Part shown: positions 50,949 to 59,071 of the stretch, piece by piece | Numbering within the stretch: the stretch's first letter is position 1 | Layout: every line of letters starts with the position of its first letter | Source: JANLVI01 sp031363915 | GTDB taxonomy: Bacteria; Vulcanimicrobiota; Vulcanimicrobiia; Vulcanimicrobiales; Vulcanimicrobiaceae | Length of the DNA stretch: 64,000 nucleotides | Direction: 5' to 3' | Assembly (NCBI GenBank): GCA_031363915.1 | Contig: JANLVI010000035.1 | Coordinates: 57,246-121,245 of the forward strand | The notes under the pieces: generated by a model | Told to the model about the DNA's origin: nothing | Seen by the model: only the letters and a program-made list of their open reading frames with translations | Database searches by the model: none | Program-made: the position numbers and the translations under genes

Positions 50949-52610
50949 ATGACAGCAGAGCGCGATCAACTTGAAGTCGATGTCCTTTTCGTCGGCGGCG
51001 GCCCGGCAAGCTTAGCCGGTGCGATTCGCCTGCGGCAACTAGCGGCTGCTGCCGGTGTCGAACTCTCGGTGATGGTCATCGAAAAGGGCGGCGAGATCGG
51101 CAATCACGGCATCTCCGGCGCCGTGCTCGATCCGACATCACTCGACGAACTGCTGCCCGACTGGAAAAGCACCGCACCCGTCGAGGCGCCCGTCGGCACG
51201 GAGGCGCTGTGGTTTCTCACGCCCGGCGGCAAAATTCAGGCGCCGATAACGCCGCCGAGCATGGACAATCACGGCAGCTACGTCACGAGCCTCCAGAAAC
51301 TCACCAAGTGGCTCGGCGAACAAGCCGAAGCCGTCGGGGCCGACGTTTTCCCATCATTCCCAGGACAAGAATTACTGTGGGACGGCGATCGCGTCATCGG
51401 CGTGCGCGTCGGAGACAAAGGCATCGACCATAACGGAAATCACAAAACGAATTACGAGCCCGGCCCCGATCTGCTCGCGAAGATCGTGATTCTCGGTGAG
51501 GGCCCGCGCGGCACGCTCACGAAGGCGGCGATCGCCAAACTCGGGCTCGACCGCGATGCCGACCCGCAAGTCTACGCGGTCGGCATCAAAGAACTTTGGA
51601 AGTGCAAACCGGGTACGATCGCCGCGGGCAGCGTGATTCATACGCTGAACTTTCCGCTCCCGACGAACGTGTTCGGCGGCGGCTTCATCTATGGCATGCA
51701 GGACGACGTGCTCGACGTTGGCCTTGTGATCGGACTGGACTACGCCGATCCGACGACCGATCCGCACGATCTCTTTCAGCTGTATAAGACGCATCCGGCG
51801 ATCAAGTCGATGCTCGAAGGCGCGACCCTCATGCGTTACGGCGCAAAAGCGATCCCCGAGGGCGGACTCTTCGCGATGCCCAAGCGCTACGCGGACGGCT
51901 TGATGCTCGTCGGCGACTCGGGCGGCTTCCTCAACGGTGCGCGTTTAAAAGGCATCCATCTTGCGATCAAGTCGGGTATGCTCGCCGCGGAAACCGCTTT
52001 CGAAGCGCTCACGCAGGATCGCTCCGATGCGGCTGCGCTCGCTGCGTTTGATAAGAAGTTCGAAGCCTCGTGGGCGTACGGCGAGATGCACGAAGCGCGC
52101 AATTTCCATCAGGGTTTCGACGGCGGCATGTGGGCGGGCATCATCAATGCAAGCCTCGGCATCGTCACCGGCGGCCGCGGCTTCGGCTTCAAAGATCGTT
52201 TGCCCGGACACGAAGGCTACGCCAGGATGCGCAAGATCACCGAGGTCACGCCGACCGCGCGTGACCATCGCGTGGCGATCGACAACGTCCTCACCTTCGA
52301 CAAGCTCACCGACGTCTTCAACTCGGGCACGATGCACGATGAGGATCAGCCCGCCCATCTGCACGTCTCCGATACGAACATCTGCGCGCAGAAGTGTACG
52401 GTCGAATACGGCAATCCGTGTCAGTATTTCTGCCCCGCGAAAGTCTACGAACCGAACTTCACCAAGACGAACGGGCATGTCGAAGGTGCGCTGACGATCA
52501 ACTTCTCGAATTGCGTGCACTGTAAGACGTGCGACATCATCGATCCCTATCAGATCATCACCTGGGTGCCGCCGCAGGGCGGCGAAGGTCCGGTTTATAC
52601 TGGACTCTAG
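50949..52610 (+). CDS. Electron-transfer flavoprotein:quinone oxidoreductase
   Basis: A 553-residue membrane-associated flavoprotein of full ETF-QO length. FVGGGPASLAGAIRL binds FAD; GNHGISGAVLDP, FGGGFIYGMQDDVLDVGLVI and LKGIHLAIKSGMLAAE are family blocks; and the C-terminal domain carries the 4Fe-4S cysteines in CTVEYGNPCQYFCPAK and FSNCVHCKTCDI. It passes electrons from ETF, and so from acyl-CoA and related dehydrogenases, to menaquinone. No etfAB genes are in the window. The thiO frame begins in its last codons. Confidence 0.95.
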   Translation: MTAERDQLEVDVLFVGGGPASLAGAIRLRQLAAAAGVELSVMVIEKGGEIGNHGISGAVLDPTSLDELLPDWKSTAPVEAPVGTEALWFLTPGGKIQAPITPPSMDNHGSYVTSLQKLTKWLGEQAEAVGADVFPSFPGQELLWDGDRVIGVRVGDKGIDHNGNHKTNYEPGPDLLAKIVILGEGPRGTLTKAAIAKLGLDRDADPQVYAVGIKELWKCKPGTIAAGSVIHTLNFPLPTNVFGGGFIYGMQDDVLDVGLVIGLDYADPTTDPHDLFQLYKTHPAIKSMLEGATLMRYGAKAIPEGGLFAMPKRYADGLMLVGDSGGFLNGARLKGIHLAIKSGMLAAETAFEALTQDRSDAAALAAFDKKFEASWAYGEMHEARNFHQGFDGGMWAGIINASLGIVTGGRGFGFKDRLPGHEGYARMRKITEVTPTARDHRVAIDNVLTFDKLTDVFNSGTMHDEDQPAHLHVSDTNICAQKCTVEYGNPCQYFCPAKVYEPNFTKTNGHVEGALTINFSNCVHCKTCDIIDPYQIITWVPPQGGEGPVYTGL

Positions 52611-53739
52611 CCGCGACGCCGCCGTCATCGGCGCCGGACTGATCGGCCTTGGCATCGCATACGAACTTGCGAGGGGGGGCGTGTCGGTCACGGTGTTCGA
52701 TGCGCGCGAGCCGGGTCGCGGCGCCTCGTGGGCCGGTGCGGGGATGCTCGCGCCGTTTTCCGAGGAAATCGAAGACGATGCGATGCTTGCGCTTTGCGCG
52801 GCGTCCCTTGCGGCCTACCCGGCCCTCGTCGCCGAACTGCGCGAACGCACGGGAATCGATGCGCAGTTGCGTATGGAAGGCACGCTGCACGTCGCACGCG
52901 ATGCGGCGACGCTTGCGAATCTGGAAGCCCGAGTCGAACGTATCCGTTCACGTGGTGGCGATGCACGCATGCTCGATCGTGCGGAGCTTCTCGCGCGCGA
53001 GCCGATGCTCGCAAACGACTGCGCCGGTGCGCTTGCGATTTCAAACGAAGCGCAAGTCGACAACCGGCTCCTCGGGCGCGCGTTGCTTGCGGCCTGCGAG
53101 CAACTCGGCGTGCGGATCGTTCAGGACGTCAGCGACGTGCGGCTCGATGCGGATGCACGGCGCGTGCGCGGCGTTCAGACGTCGCGCGGCTTTACCGCCG
53201 CCGGCACGGTGGTCAACGCGGCGGGCGCCTGGGCCGCGCAACTCGACGGCGTCCCCGCCCACGCGCGCGTTGCGGTGAAACCGATCGCGGGCGAAATGCT
53301 GGCAATCGCCGTGCCGCGCTTTCTTTCGCGCGCGCTGGTTTGGACGCACGATGTGTATTTGGTCCCGCGCAGCGACGGACGCATGCTCGTGGGTGCGACG
53401 GTCTGCGATCGCGGCTTCGACGTGCGCGTGACCGCCGGCGGCATCGCCCGTCTGCTCGAGGCGGCACTTGCCGTAGCACCCGTGCTCGGCGACTTTGCGG
53501 TCGCAGAAACGTGGGCGGGGCTGCGCCCCGGTTCGCACGATGGCCGCCCGTATTTGGGAGCGACGGCGCTCGATGGCTATTTCGTTGCCGCGGGTCACTA
53601 TCGCAACGGTATTCTGCTCGCGCCGATCACCGCACGCGCGATCGCGGAACTGATCCTCACGGAGCGTTCGACGGTCCCGCTTGCGGCATTCGGTCCGGGA
53701 CGCGCGCCGGAGAGCGCCGCCGCTCTCGCGAACGCGTGA
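52600..53739 (+). CDS. thiO: Glycine oxidase ThiO
   Basis: A D-amino-acid-oxidase-fold flavoprotein of about 379 residues that converts glycine to iminoglycine for thiazole synthesis. AAVIGAGLIGLGIAYELARG binds FAD, ASWAGAGMLAPFSEE near residue 45 and AETWAGLRPGSHDGRPYLG near 300 are ThiO signatures. The dinucleotide motif lies upstream of the first ordinary start (GTG 52681), so translation must begin earlier: CTG 52600 or ATA 52597, both overlapping the end of the ETF-QO gene, are the only candidates. The GGCGAAGG about 10 bases upstream could serve as ribosome-binding site. It overlaps thiS by stop-start or lies 5 bases from it. Confidence 0.88.
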   Translation: MDSSRDAAVIGAGLIGLGIAYELARGGVSVTVFDAREPGRGASWAGAGMLAPFSEEIEDDAMLALCAASLAAYPALVAELRERTGIDAQLRMEGTLHVARDAATLANLEARVERIRSRGGDARMLDRAELLAREPMLANDCAGALAISNEAQVDNRLLGRALLAACEQLGVRIVQDVSDVRLDADARRVRGVQTSRGFTAAGTVVNAAGAWAAQLDGVPAHARVAVKPIAGEMLAIAVPRFLSRALVWTHDVYLVPRSDGRMLVGATVCDRGFDVRVTAGGIARLLEAALAVAPVLGDFAVAETWAGLRPGSHDGRPYLGATALDGYFVAAGHYRNGILLAPITARAIAELILTERSTVPLAAFGPGRAPESAAALANA

Positions 53740-53744
53740 GCAGC

Positions 53745-53948
53745 ATGAAATCGCTCACCGTCAACGGCAAAGCCGTGCGTTACCCCGGCGTCGATACCGT
53801 CGGCGCGCTCGTCGCACAGCTCGGCGTTCGACGCGAGGGAATCGCCGTTGCGGTGAATGAGGACGTAGTCCCGCGCGCGCAGATCGACGCCTTTCCGCTG
53901 AGCGACGGCGATAGCGTCGAAATCATCGTCGCCGTCGCGGGCGGCTAA
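53745..53948 (+). CDS. thiS: Sulfur carrier protein ThiS
   Basis: A 67-residue ubiquitin-like protein (SLTVNGKAVRYP, VGALVAQLGV, VAVNEDVVPR, DGDSVEIIVAVAGG) ending in the essential Gly-Gly, which is converted to thiocarboxylate and donates sulfur to ThiG. ATG 53745 is chosen; GTG 53736, overlapping the thiO stop, is also possible. Confidence 0.95.
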   Translation: MKSLTVNGKAVRYPGVDTVGALVAQLGVRREGIAVAVNEDVVPRAQIDAFPLSDGDSVEIIVAVAGG

Positions 53949-53955
53949 GGACACC

Positions 53956-54738
53956 ATGGACGATACGCTGATCATCGGCAAATACACGTTCACCTCGCGG
54001 CTCATCGTGGGTACGGGCAAATTCCCCTCGATGGAGGTCATGCAACGCGCGCACGAGGCCAGCGGCGCGCAACTCGTCACTGTCGCCATCCGCCGCATCC
54101 ATCTCGACGACCCGACCGGCAAGACGATGATCGACTACATCGATCGCACGAAGTACGCGCTGTTGCCGAATACGGCCGGGTGCTTCACTGCGAAAGAAGC
54201 CGTGCTTACGGCGAAGCTCGCGCGCGAGGCGCTCGGTACGGATCTCATCAAAGTCGAAGTGATCGGCGATCCGCATACGCTCTATCCGGATACGCTCGAG
54301 ACGATCGCGGCCTGCGAAGAACTCGTGCGCGACGGCTTCACGGTGCTACCGTACATCATCGACGACCCGGTTGCGTGCAAACGTCTCGAGGCTCTCGGGT
54401 GCGCTGCCGTCATGCCGCTCGCCGCGCCGATCGGCAGCGGCCTTGGCATCTGCAATCCGTATTCGATCGCGATCATCAAAGAGCAAGCGAAGGTCCCCGT
54501 TATCGTTGACGCCGGCGTCGGCACCGCATCCGATGCGGCAATCGCGATGGAACTGGGCGTCGATGCGCTCTTGATGAACACCGGCATCGCTGCGGCAAAC
54601 GACCCCGTTATGATGGCGGGCGCGATGTGTCGCGCGGTCGAGGCCGGCCGCATGGCGTTTCAAGCCGGACGCATGCAAAAACGTTTGTACGCGAATGCAT
54701 CCAGCCCCCTCGGCGGCCGCGTCGGATCCAAAGAATGA
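53956..54738 (+). CDS. thiG: Thiazole synthase ThiG
   Basis: A 260-residue TIM-barrel enzyme. SRLIVGTGKFPSMEVM opens the family, the Schiff-base Lys is in IKVEVIGDP near residue 98, and the phosphate-binding loops APIGSGLGI and VDAGVGTASDAAIAMELG complete the site. It joins deoxyxylulose phosphate, iminoglycine from ThiO and ThiS-bound sulfur into the thiamine thiazole. Seven bases separate it from thiS, and its stop overlaps the rhodanese start (ATGA). Confidence 0.96.
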   Translation: MDDTLIIGKYTFTSRLIVGTGKFPSMEVMQRAHEASGAQLVTVAIRRIHLDDPTGKTMIDYIDRTKYALLPNTAGCFTAKEAVLTAKLAREALGTDLIKVEVIGDPHTLYPDTLETIAACEELVRDGFTVLPYIIDDPVACKRLEALGCAAVMPLAAPIGSGLGICNPYSIAIIKEQAKVPVIVDAGVGTASDAAIAMELGVDALLMNTGIAAANDPVMMAGAMCRAVEAGRMAFQAGRMQKRLYANASSPLGGRVGSKE

Positions 54739-55052
54739 CGGAGATTTCGGTGAGCGAGCTCAAGCGTCGCGTCGATGCGGGCGAGCAGCTGATGGTCCTC
54801 GACGTGCGCGAACCGAGCGAATTGCAAACCGCCGCATTGCCGTTCGCGACGCCGATTCCGATGGGTGAGATCGCCGGGCGGCTCGGCGAATTGCCGCACG
54901 ACCGCATGATCGCCGTGCTCTGTCACGGCGGGGTCCGCAGCGCACACGTGACCCAGTTCTTACGGCAAAACGGTTACGATAAGGCCGTCAACATCGCGGG
55001 CGGGATCGACGCGTGGAGCCGCGCGATCGATCCATCCGTTCCACTCTACTAG
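54735..55052 (+). CDS. Rhodanese-domain sulfurtransferase
   Basis: A 105-residue single-domain rhodanese: VLDVREPSELQTAALPFATP, active-site loop CHGGVRSAHV with the persulfide Cys near residue 64, and NIAGGIDAWSRAID. Translation is coupled to thiG. It probably supplies persulfide sulfur to ThiS activation. The upstream frame extension to 54627 only overlaps thiG and is not coding. Confidence 0.92.
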   Translation: MTEISVSELKRRVDAGEQLMVLDVREPSELQTAALPFATPIPMGEIAGRLGELPHDRMIAVLCHGGVRSAHVTQFLRQNGYDKAVNIAGGIDAWSRAIDPSVPLY

Positions 55053-55067
55053 GGCGTCTCTAACGTC

Positions 55068-55235
55068 TTAGCGGCAGTAGAAAACCCACGTCTCGGGCTT
55101 CGGGTCCGGGGCGTGGTAGTACGGGTGGTTTTCGTAGGTTTCGGGGACCGAGGGGCGCGGGCGCCCGCCGATAAGGCGGCCGAGCGAGACGGCGAAGTTG
55201 GCGCTAACGTGGAGCGCGAGGCGGAGCACAATCAT
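55068..55235 (-). CDS. Small hypothetical protein
   Basis: A 55-residue frame from ATG 55235: a hydrophobic stretch (IVLRLALHVSANFAVSLGRL) then a Pro/Tyr-rich tail (SVPETYENHPYYHAPDPKPE, WVFYC). AAAGGA lies 14 bases before the ATG. It converges on the rhodanese gene. A short membrane or secreted peptide is possible. No family was recognised. Confidence 0.5.
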   Translation of the reverse strand: MIVLRLALHVSANFAVSLGRLIGGRPRPSVPETYENHPYYHAPDPKPETWVFYCR

Positions 55236-55537
55236 GAGGTGTCGTTTCCTTTCGTAAAATACAAATTGTCGGGGTTCTACTGCCATCCACGGAAAACGAT
55301 CACCTCAGATCTGTGTGCCCCGGGAGCCGCTGTGCAGCCCCAGTCGGGTCGGTGCGGAACGCTTGCGTCGTTCCTACGAGTTACTTCTAAAGAAAATATC
55401 GGCAGTTTGGGCGCAATTCTTTACCTCGGGCGCTCCACCGTACCATAAAAAAACGGGGATTTGGGGAGAATCGTTTCCATTCACGTGAATTTTATTGCCT
55501 CCCGGCCGTTTTCGGGGAGCGATAAATCCATCGGACG
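55236..55537. other. Intergenic stretch, no gene seen
   Basis: Some 300 bases between the small hypothetical gene and the methyltransferase gene, more AT-rich than the surroundings, with an A7 run followed by GGGG at about 55447-55457. No coding frame, tRNA or recognised riboswitch was found. It should hold the promoter of the leftward small gene. Confidence 0.5.
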
Positions 55538-56098
55538 TTACCGTTTTCGCGCCACGACGAACCAGTGGCGCTTCCCGGTCACCACGTCATCGGCATGCGC
55601 CCAGCGCCCGACGACCGCATCGACGTCGTGTTCCTCGCACGATTCGATCCGGAACGGACGAAGCACGTCGTTCACCCCGTCGCGGTCGAGGTAGGCGTGG
55701 GGGATCCCGATTTCGGGGCCGTCCCCCGGAGCAAACGTCACTTCATCGTACGGTTCGCCAAGGCCAAAACGCGCGTCGTTGATCGACCCGAGGGTTACGG
55801 CGATGGGCGCCCCCGGCACGAGCACGCGCGCGAGTTCGGCGAAGCCGATACGTAATTTTGCGAGCGTCCCGTGAAGGTAGGCATGCGTCGAGAGCGCGCC
55901 GATATAGCCGCGGCCGGGCAACTGGGTGTAGGCGACGTCTTCGCCGATTTCGACGACCGGATAGCCCGCTGCGATGAGCGCGCGCGTGTTGCGCCCGCTG
56001 CCCGTCCCGACTTCGACGATCTCACCGCGCGCGTCGTGGAGAATTTCGATCAGCCGGTACGCAAGCGGATGAGCGTCTTGCGTTGAAGGGTGAGGCAT
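55538..56098 (-). CDS. Class I SAM-dependent methyltransferase-like protein
   Basis: A 186-residue protein. Motif I is VEVGTGSGRNTRAL near residue 28, preceded by a helix and followed by an acidic loop (VVEIGEDVAYTQLPG); GALSTHAYLHGT and ELARVLVPGAPIAVTLG correspond to later methyltransferase motifs, and the C-terminus has HWFVVARKR. The substrate is unknown. ATG 56098 has GAGAGG about 10 bases upstream, inside the divergent channel gene. The longer frame from 56269 lies entirely within that gene. Confidence 0.8.
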   Translation of the reverse strand: MPHPSTQDAHPLAYRLIEILHDARGEIVEVGTGSGRNTRALIAAGYPVVEIGEDVAYTQLPGRGYIGALSTHAYLHGTLAKLRIGFAELARVLVPGAPIAVTLGSINDARFGLGEPYDEVTFAPGDGPEIGIPHAYLDRDGVNDVLRPFRIESCEEHDVDAVVGRWAHADDVVTGKRHWFVVARKR

Positions 56099-57806
56099 GA
56101 GCGGGGTACCTCTCATTATCGTCGTCGGCGGCGATGCACTTGCAATCCGTGTTTGTGAAGAGATTACGGGGACGCAAGGACATCGAGTAGCTTTGCTATG
56201 GACGCACGATTCGGAGATTGCGGCCAAGTGCGAACGGATGAACGTTACGTACATCGCCTTCCCTCCCAACGACTACGACGCCCTGCGTGCCGCCGGCGTC
56301 ATGCACGGCACCTCGATCATGTCGCTCTCGGACGACGACAAACTCAATTTGCAAGTTGCGCTCAAAGCGCGCGACCTCAATCCCGAGATCCGCGTCGTTC
56401 TACGTCAGTTCAATCGAACGCTCGGCCGCAAGATCGAACAGAACCTTCCGAACTGCTCCACCGTGTCGCTGGCTTCGCATGCGGCCGCCACGTTTACGGG
56501 CTCGGCGATCGATCCGCAGTGTTTCTCCGGTCTGCAATTTCCGGAAATCGAAGGGGATCTCTGCGGGTTCTCGCAGCGCCGTGCATCGGAATTCGGGATC
56601 GCGGTGCCGTGCTCGATCGCCGACGTACAGAAGACACTCAGCGGTCGCGTCGTCGGGCTCAACGGGCGTGCCGTCTACGATCTCAAAGCGAAGGTCGATC
56701 CCGACGACGACGTCGTGCTCTTCTCCAAGTTCGTGCATCTGGCGGAGTCGCGTCAAAAGCCCTCGGAGATGGGCGAACGCCGCACGCTCAAGTCGCGCTT
56801 TAGCCGCTGGCTCGATCGCCGTCGCGATTCCCTGCGCCGCATCGATCCGATCGTGGCGCGCGTCGTTCTCGTGTCGGTCCTCACGTTCATCGTTGCGACC
56901 GTGTATTTCTCGTTTGCGCTCAAGAAAGACGCGATCACCGCGCTCTACTTCGTCGCAACGACCATCACGACGGTCGGATACGGTGATATCACGCCGCTCG
57001 ATGCGGGACCGTGGGCGAAGCTCTTCGCCGTCGGTACGATGTTCTTCGGCGTCACGCTCTCGGGCGTATTCGTCGCACTCTTGACCTCCGCGCTCACGCG
57101 CGCGCAGTGGGTCGCGACGCAAGGTCTGCGCCGGATCAAACGCAAGGGCCACATAATCGTTTGCGGTTCGGGCAACGTCGGTACGCGCGTGATCGAGTAT
57201 CTGCTCACCCAGAACAGGCCCGTCGTCGTCATCGATCCCAGTCCCGATCAGTCGACGATCGAATTTTCGCGCAACCGTTATTTCGATCTGCTCACGGGCG
57301 ATGCGACCAACGACACGACGCTTTCCTTGTGCAATTTGCGTCACGCAGTCGCCCTCATCGCGCTCACCGATAGCGACACCTCGAATCTCGAAGTGGGTCT
57401 GGGGGCGCGCGCGCGCAACCCGGATCTGCAAGTCGTCATGCGCGTCCAGGACGATGCGTTCGCTCGTTCGATCGCGCGCCAATTCGGCTTTACGACGACG
57501 TTCTCGACGAGCGCCCTCGCGGCGCCGGCATTCGCCGGCCTGTCCCGATTTCCGGGGACGCGCGGCCGCATCTCGTACGGAGATGATGATTACACCGTGG
57601 GCGAACGACTCCAAGGCGCCGTTCCCGCGCCGCCGCCGGCCGACCATTGTATCCCGCTTGCGGTGTGGCGTGGATCCTCATTCGTGCACATCAATTCGTT
57701 CGATGAAATGCTGCCCCACGACCGGCTGCTCTTTCTCGTTCCGCTCTCCCAATTCCGGACCAAGCCCGCGGTTGAAGTCCGCGCGGCCGAACCCATCCCC
57801 ACATAA
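56097..57806 (+). CDS. Potassium channel with RCK domains before and after the pore
   Basis: A 569-residue protein. Residues 6-215 are a TrkA-N/RCK-type Rossmann domain (IIVVGGDALAIRVCEEI, SIMSLSDDDKLNLQVALKAR). Residues 258-345 contain two membrane helices around the K+ selectivity filter TTITTVGYGDITP. A second RCK domain follows from residue 352 (HIIVCGSGNVGTRVIEYLL, LTGDATNDTTL, ALTDSDTSNLEVGL). This order places a ligand- or NAD-binding ring on both sides of the pore. It starts with GAAGGGTGAG upstream, sharing bases with the divergent methyltransferase start, and is 17 bases from the selenoprotein gene. Confidence 0.9.
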   Translation: MSGVPLIIVVGGDALAIRVCEEITGTQGHRVALLWTHDSEIAAKCERMNVTYIAFPPNDYDALRAAGVMHGTSIMSLSDDDKLNLQVALKARDLNPEIRVVLRQFNRTLGRKIEQNLPNCSTVSLASHAAATFTGSAIDPQCFSGLQFPEIEGDLCGFSQRRASEFGIAVPCSIADVQKTLSGRVVGLNGRAVYDLKAKVDPDDDVVLFSKFVHLAESRQKPSEMGERRTLKSRFSRWLDRRRDSLRRIDPIVARVVLVSVLTFIVATVYFSFALKKDAITALYFVATTITTVGYGDITPLDAGPWAKLFAVGTMFFGVTLSGVFVALLTSALTRAQWVATQGLRRIKRKGHIIVCGSGNVGTRVIEYLLTQNRPVVVIDPSPDQSTIEFSRNRYFDLLTGDATNDTTLSLCNLRHAVALIALTDSDTSNLEVGLGARARNPDLQVVMRVQDDAFARSIARQFGFTTTFSTSALAAPAFAGLSRFPGTRGRISYGDDDYTVGERLQGAVPAPPPADHCIPLAVWRGSSFVHINSFDEMLPHDRLLFLVPLSQFRTKPAVEVRAAEPIPT

Positions 57807-57823
57807 CACACCGAAAGGCCCGT

Positions 57824-58276
57824 ATGCTCGACGTTGGCGCAGCGCTCCCCGACCTAACCGTAAACGATGAGACCGGCACCCCGGTCCGCCTGCACGATCT
57901 TGTCGGTAAGCCGCTGGTAATTTGGTTTTACCCGAAAGCCGACACCCCAGGTTGAACGAACGAAGCATCGCAGTTTCGCGATGCCAGCGCCAAATTCGCG
58001 AAGAAAAACGTGGTCATCATCGGGGTTTCCCGCGATTCCGAGGCCGCGCAAGCGAAGTTCAAAGCGAAGTACGACTTGCCATTTTCGCTACTCGCGGATA
58101 CGTATTCACACATTTGTGACGCATTCGGGGTCATCGTCGAGAAGAATATGTATGGGAAAAAGAGTATGGGCGTTCAACGGGCCACATTTCTTGTCGGCCC
58201 CGACGGTACTATTTCCAAGGTGTGGCCGAAAGTCTCGGTCGAGGGTCACGCTGAAGAGGTCCTAGCATCGCTATAA
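57824..58276 (+). CDS. Selenocysteine-containing peroxiredoxin (BCP/PrxQ family)
   Basis: The frame from ATG 57824 to TAA 58276 encodes 150 residues with one in-frame TGA at codon 44 (57953-57955). Around it the sequence is IWFYPKADTPG-U-TNEASQF, the peroxidatic motif PxxxTxxC of BCP/PrxQ with selenocysteine for cysteine. The rest is a complete peroxiredoxin: NVVIIGVSRDSEAAQAKF, FSLLADTYSHICDAFGV and MGVQRATFLVGPDGTI with the conserved Arg. Cys98 in the third helix is placed to act as resolving residue. It would reduce peroxides with electrons from thioredoxin. A GAAAGG ribosome-binding site precedes the ATG. Selenocysteine insertion genes are not in this window. Confidence 0.88.
57965..57984 (+). 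promoter_or_regulatory. Predicted bacterial SECIS hairpin for the peroxiredoxin UGA
   Basis: GCATCGC and GCGATGC form a perfect 7-bp stem with the six-base loop AGTTTC. The loop begins 17 bases after the TGA and has G at its second position, meeting the published bacterial SECIS model (stem, small apical loop, early loop G, loop 16-37 bases from UGA). SelB would bind it. Confidence 0.75.
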
Positions 58277-58287
58277 ATGCCGCGACA

Positions 58288-59055
58288 CTGCAACTGACGG
58301 TTTTGGGATCGAGTCCCTCGGTCCCGCGGCCGAATCGTGCGTGCAGTTCGTACCTCATCCAAGACGACGAACAGTCGATCGTTTTGGATTTGGGCACCGG
58401 TTCGCTCGGCAATCTCCGCCTGCATATGGAGTACGACCACATCGGTGCGGTCGTGATCACCCACATGCACGCGGATCACTTCATCGACCTCATCCCGCTG
58501 CGGTACGCGCTGCGCTACGGAGAGCATCGGCGCAGCGACAAAATGCCGCTCTATCTCCCTCCCAACGGCGAGCGGATGCTGCGTCAGATGGTTTCGGCCT
58601 TTGCCGATGAGGGGGCGGGAGATTTTCTCGCAGCCGTATTCGACATCCATACCTACGACCCGACGAAGATCTTGCACCTGGGCGACGCGCAATTGCGCTT
58701 CGCGCATACCGCGCACTACATCCCCGCGTTTGCCGTGCGGTACGAGCGCGAAGGCACCTCACTGACGTATTCTGCCGATACCGCGCCCGACGCGCGTGTC
58801 TCGGAGATCGCGCGCGACACGGACATGTTCATCTGCGAGGCGACGTTGCGTGCCGATGATTTGGAACTCGGCATGCGCGGGCACTGCTCGGCGCACGAAG
58901 CCGCGACGATGGCGCGCGAAGCCGGTGCGCGACAGTTGCTACTCACGCACTACCACGAAACCGCGACGCAGGCCGATCTGCAGGAACCGGCCTCGGCGAT
59001 CTTCAGCGGCACCGTCCATGTGGCTGAAGACGGCAACCGTATAAGCCTGGGCTAG
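58288..59055 (+). CDS. MBL-fold hydrolase, ribonuclease Z-like
   Basis: About 255 residues. LTVLGSSPSVPRPNRACSSY is the first strand and loop, VVITHMHADHFIDLIPL holds the HxHxDH zinc motif, and later ligands are in AHTAHYIPA, TYSADTAPD and LLTHYHETA. The fold is that of ElaC/RNase Z-related phosphodiesterases, but length and sequence do not show the RNase Z exosite. The first strand precedes TTG 58303, so the start is probably CTG 58288 or ATA 58273, the latter overlapping the peroxiredoxin stop. It is probably co-transcribed with the selenoprotein gene. Confidence 0.85.
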   Translation: MQLTVLGSSPSVPRPNRACSSYLIQDDEQSIVLDLGTGSLGNLRLHMEYDHIGAVVITHMHADHFIDLIPLRYALRYGEHRRSDKMPLYLPPNGERMLRQMVSAFADEGAGDFLAAVFDIHTYDPTKILHLGDAQLRFAHTAHYIPAFAVRYEREGTSLTYSADTAPDARVSEIARDTDMFICEATLRADDLELGMRGHCSAHEAATMAREAGARQLLLTHYHETATQADLQEPASAIFSGTVHVAEDGNRISLG

Positions 59056-59071
59056 GGCGCGCGCTGCGAGA

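Noticed and set aside
56400..57647. A 415-codon minus-strand frame
   Set aside because: It is the shadow of the potassium channel gene and consists of Arg/Asp/Glu-rich noise.
57824..58276. Reading the peroxiredoxin as a pseudogene or as two separate ORFs
   Set aside because: The stop falls exactly on the catalytic Cys position, there is no other lesion, and a SECIS-like hairpin follows; selenocysteine explains all of this.
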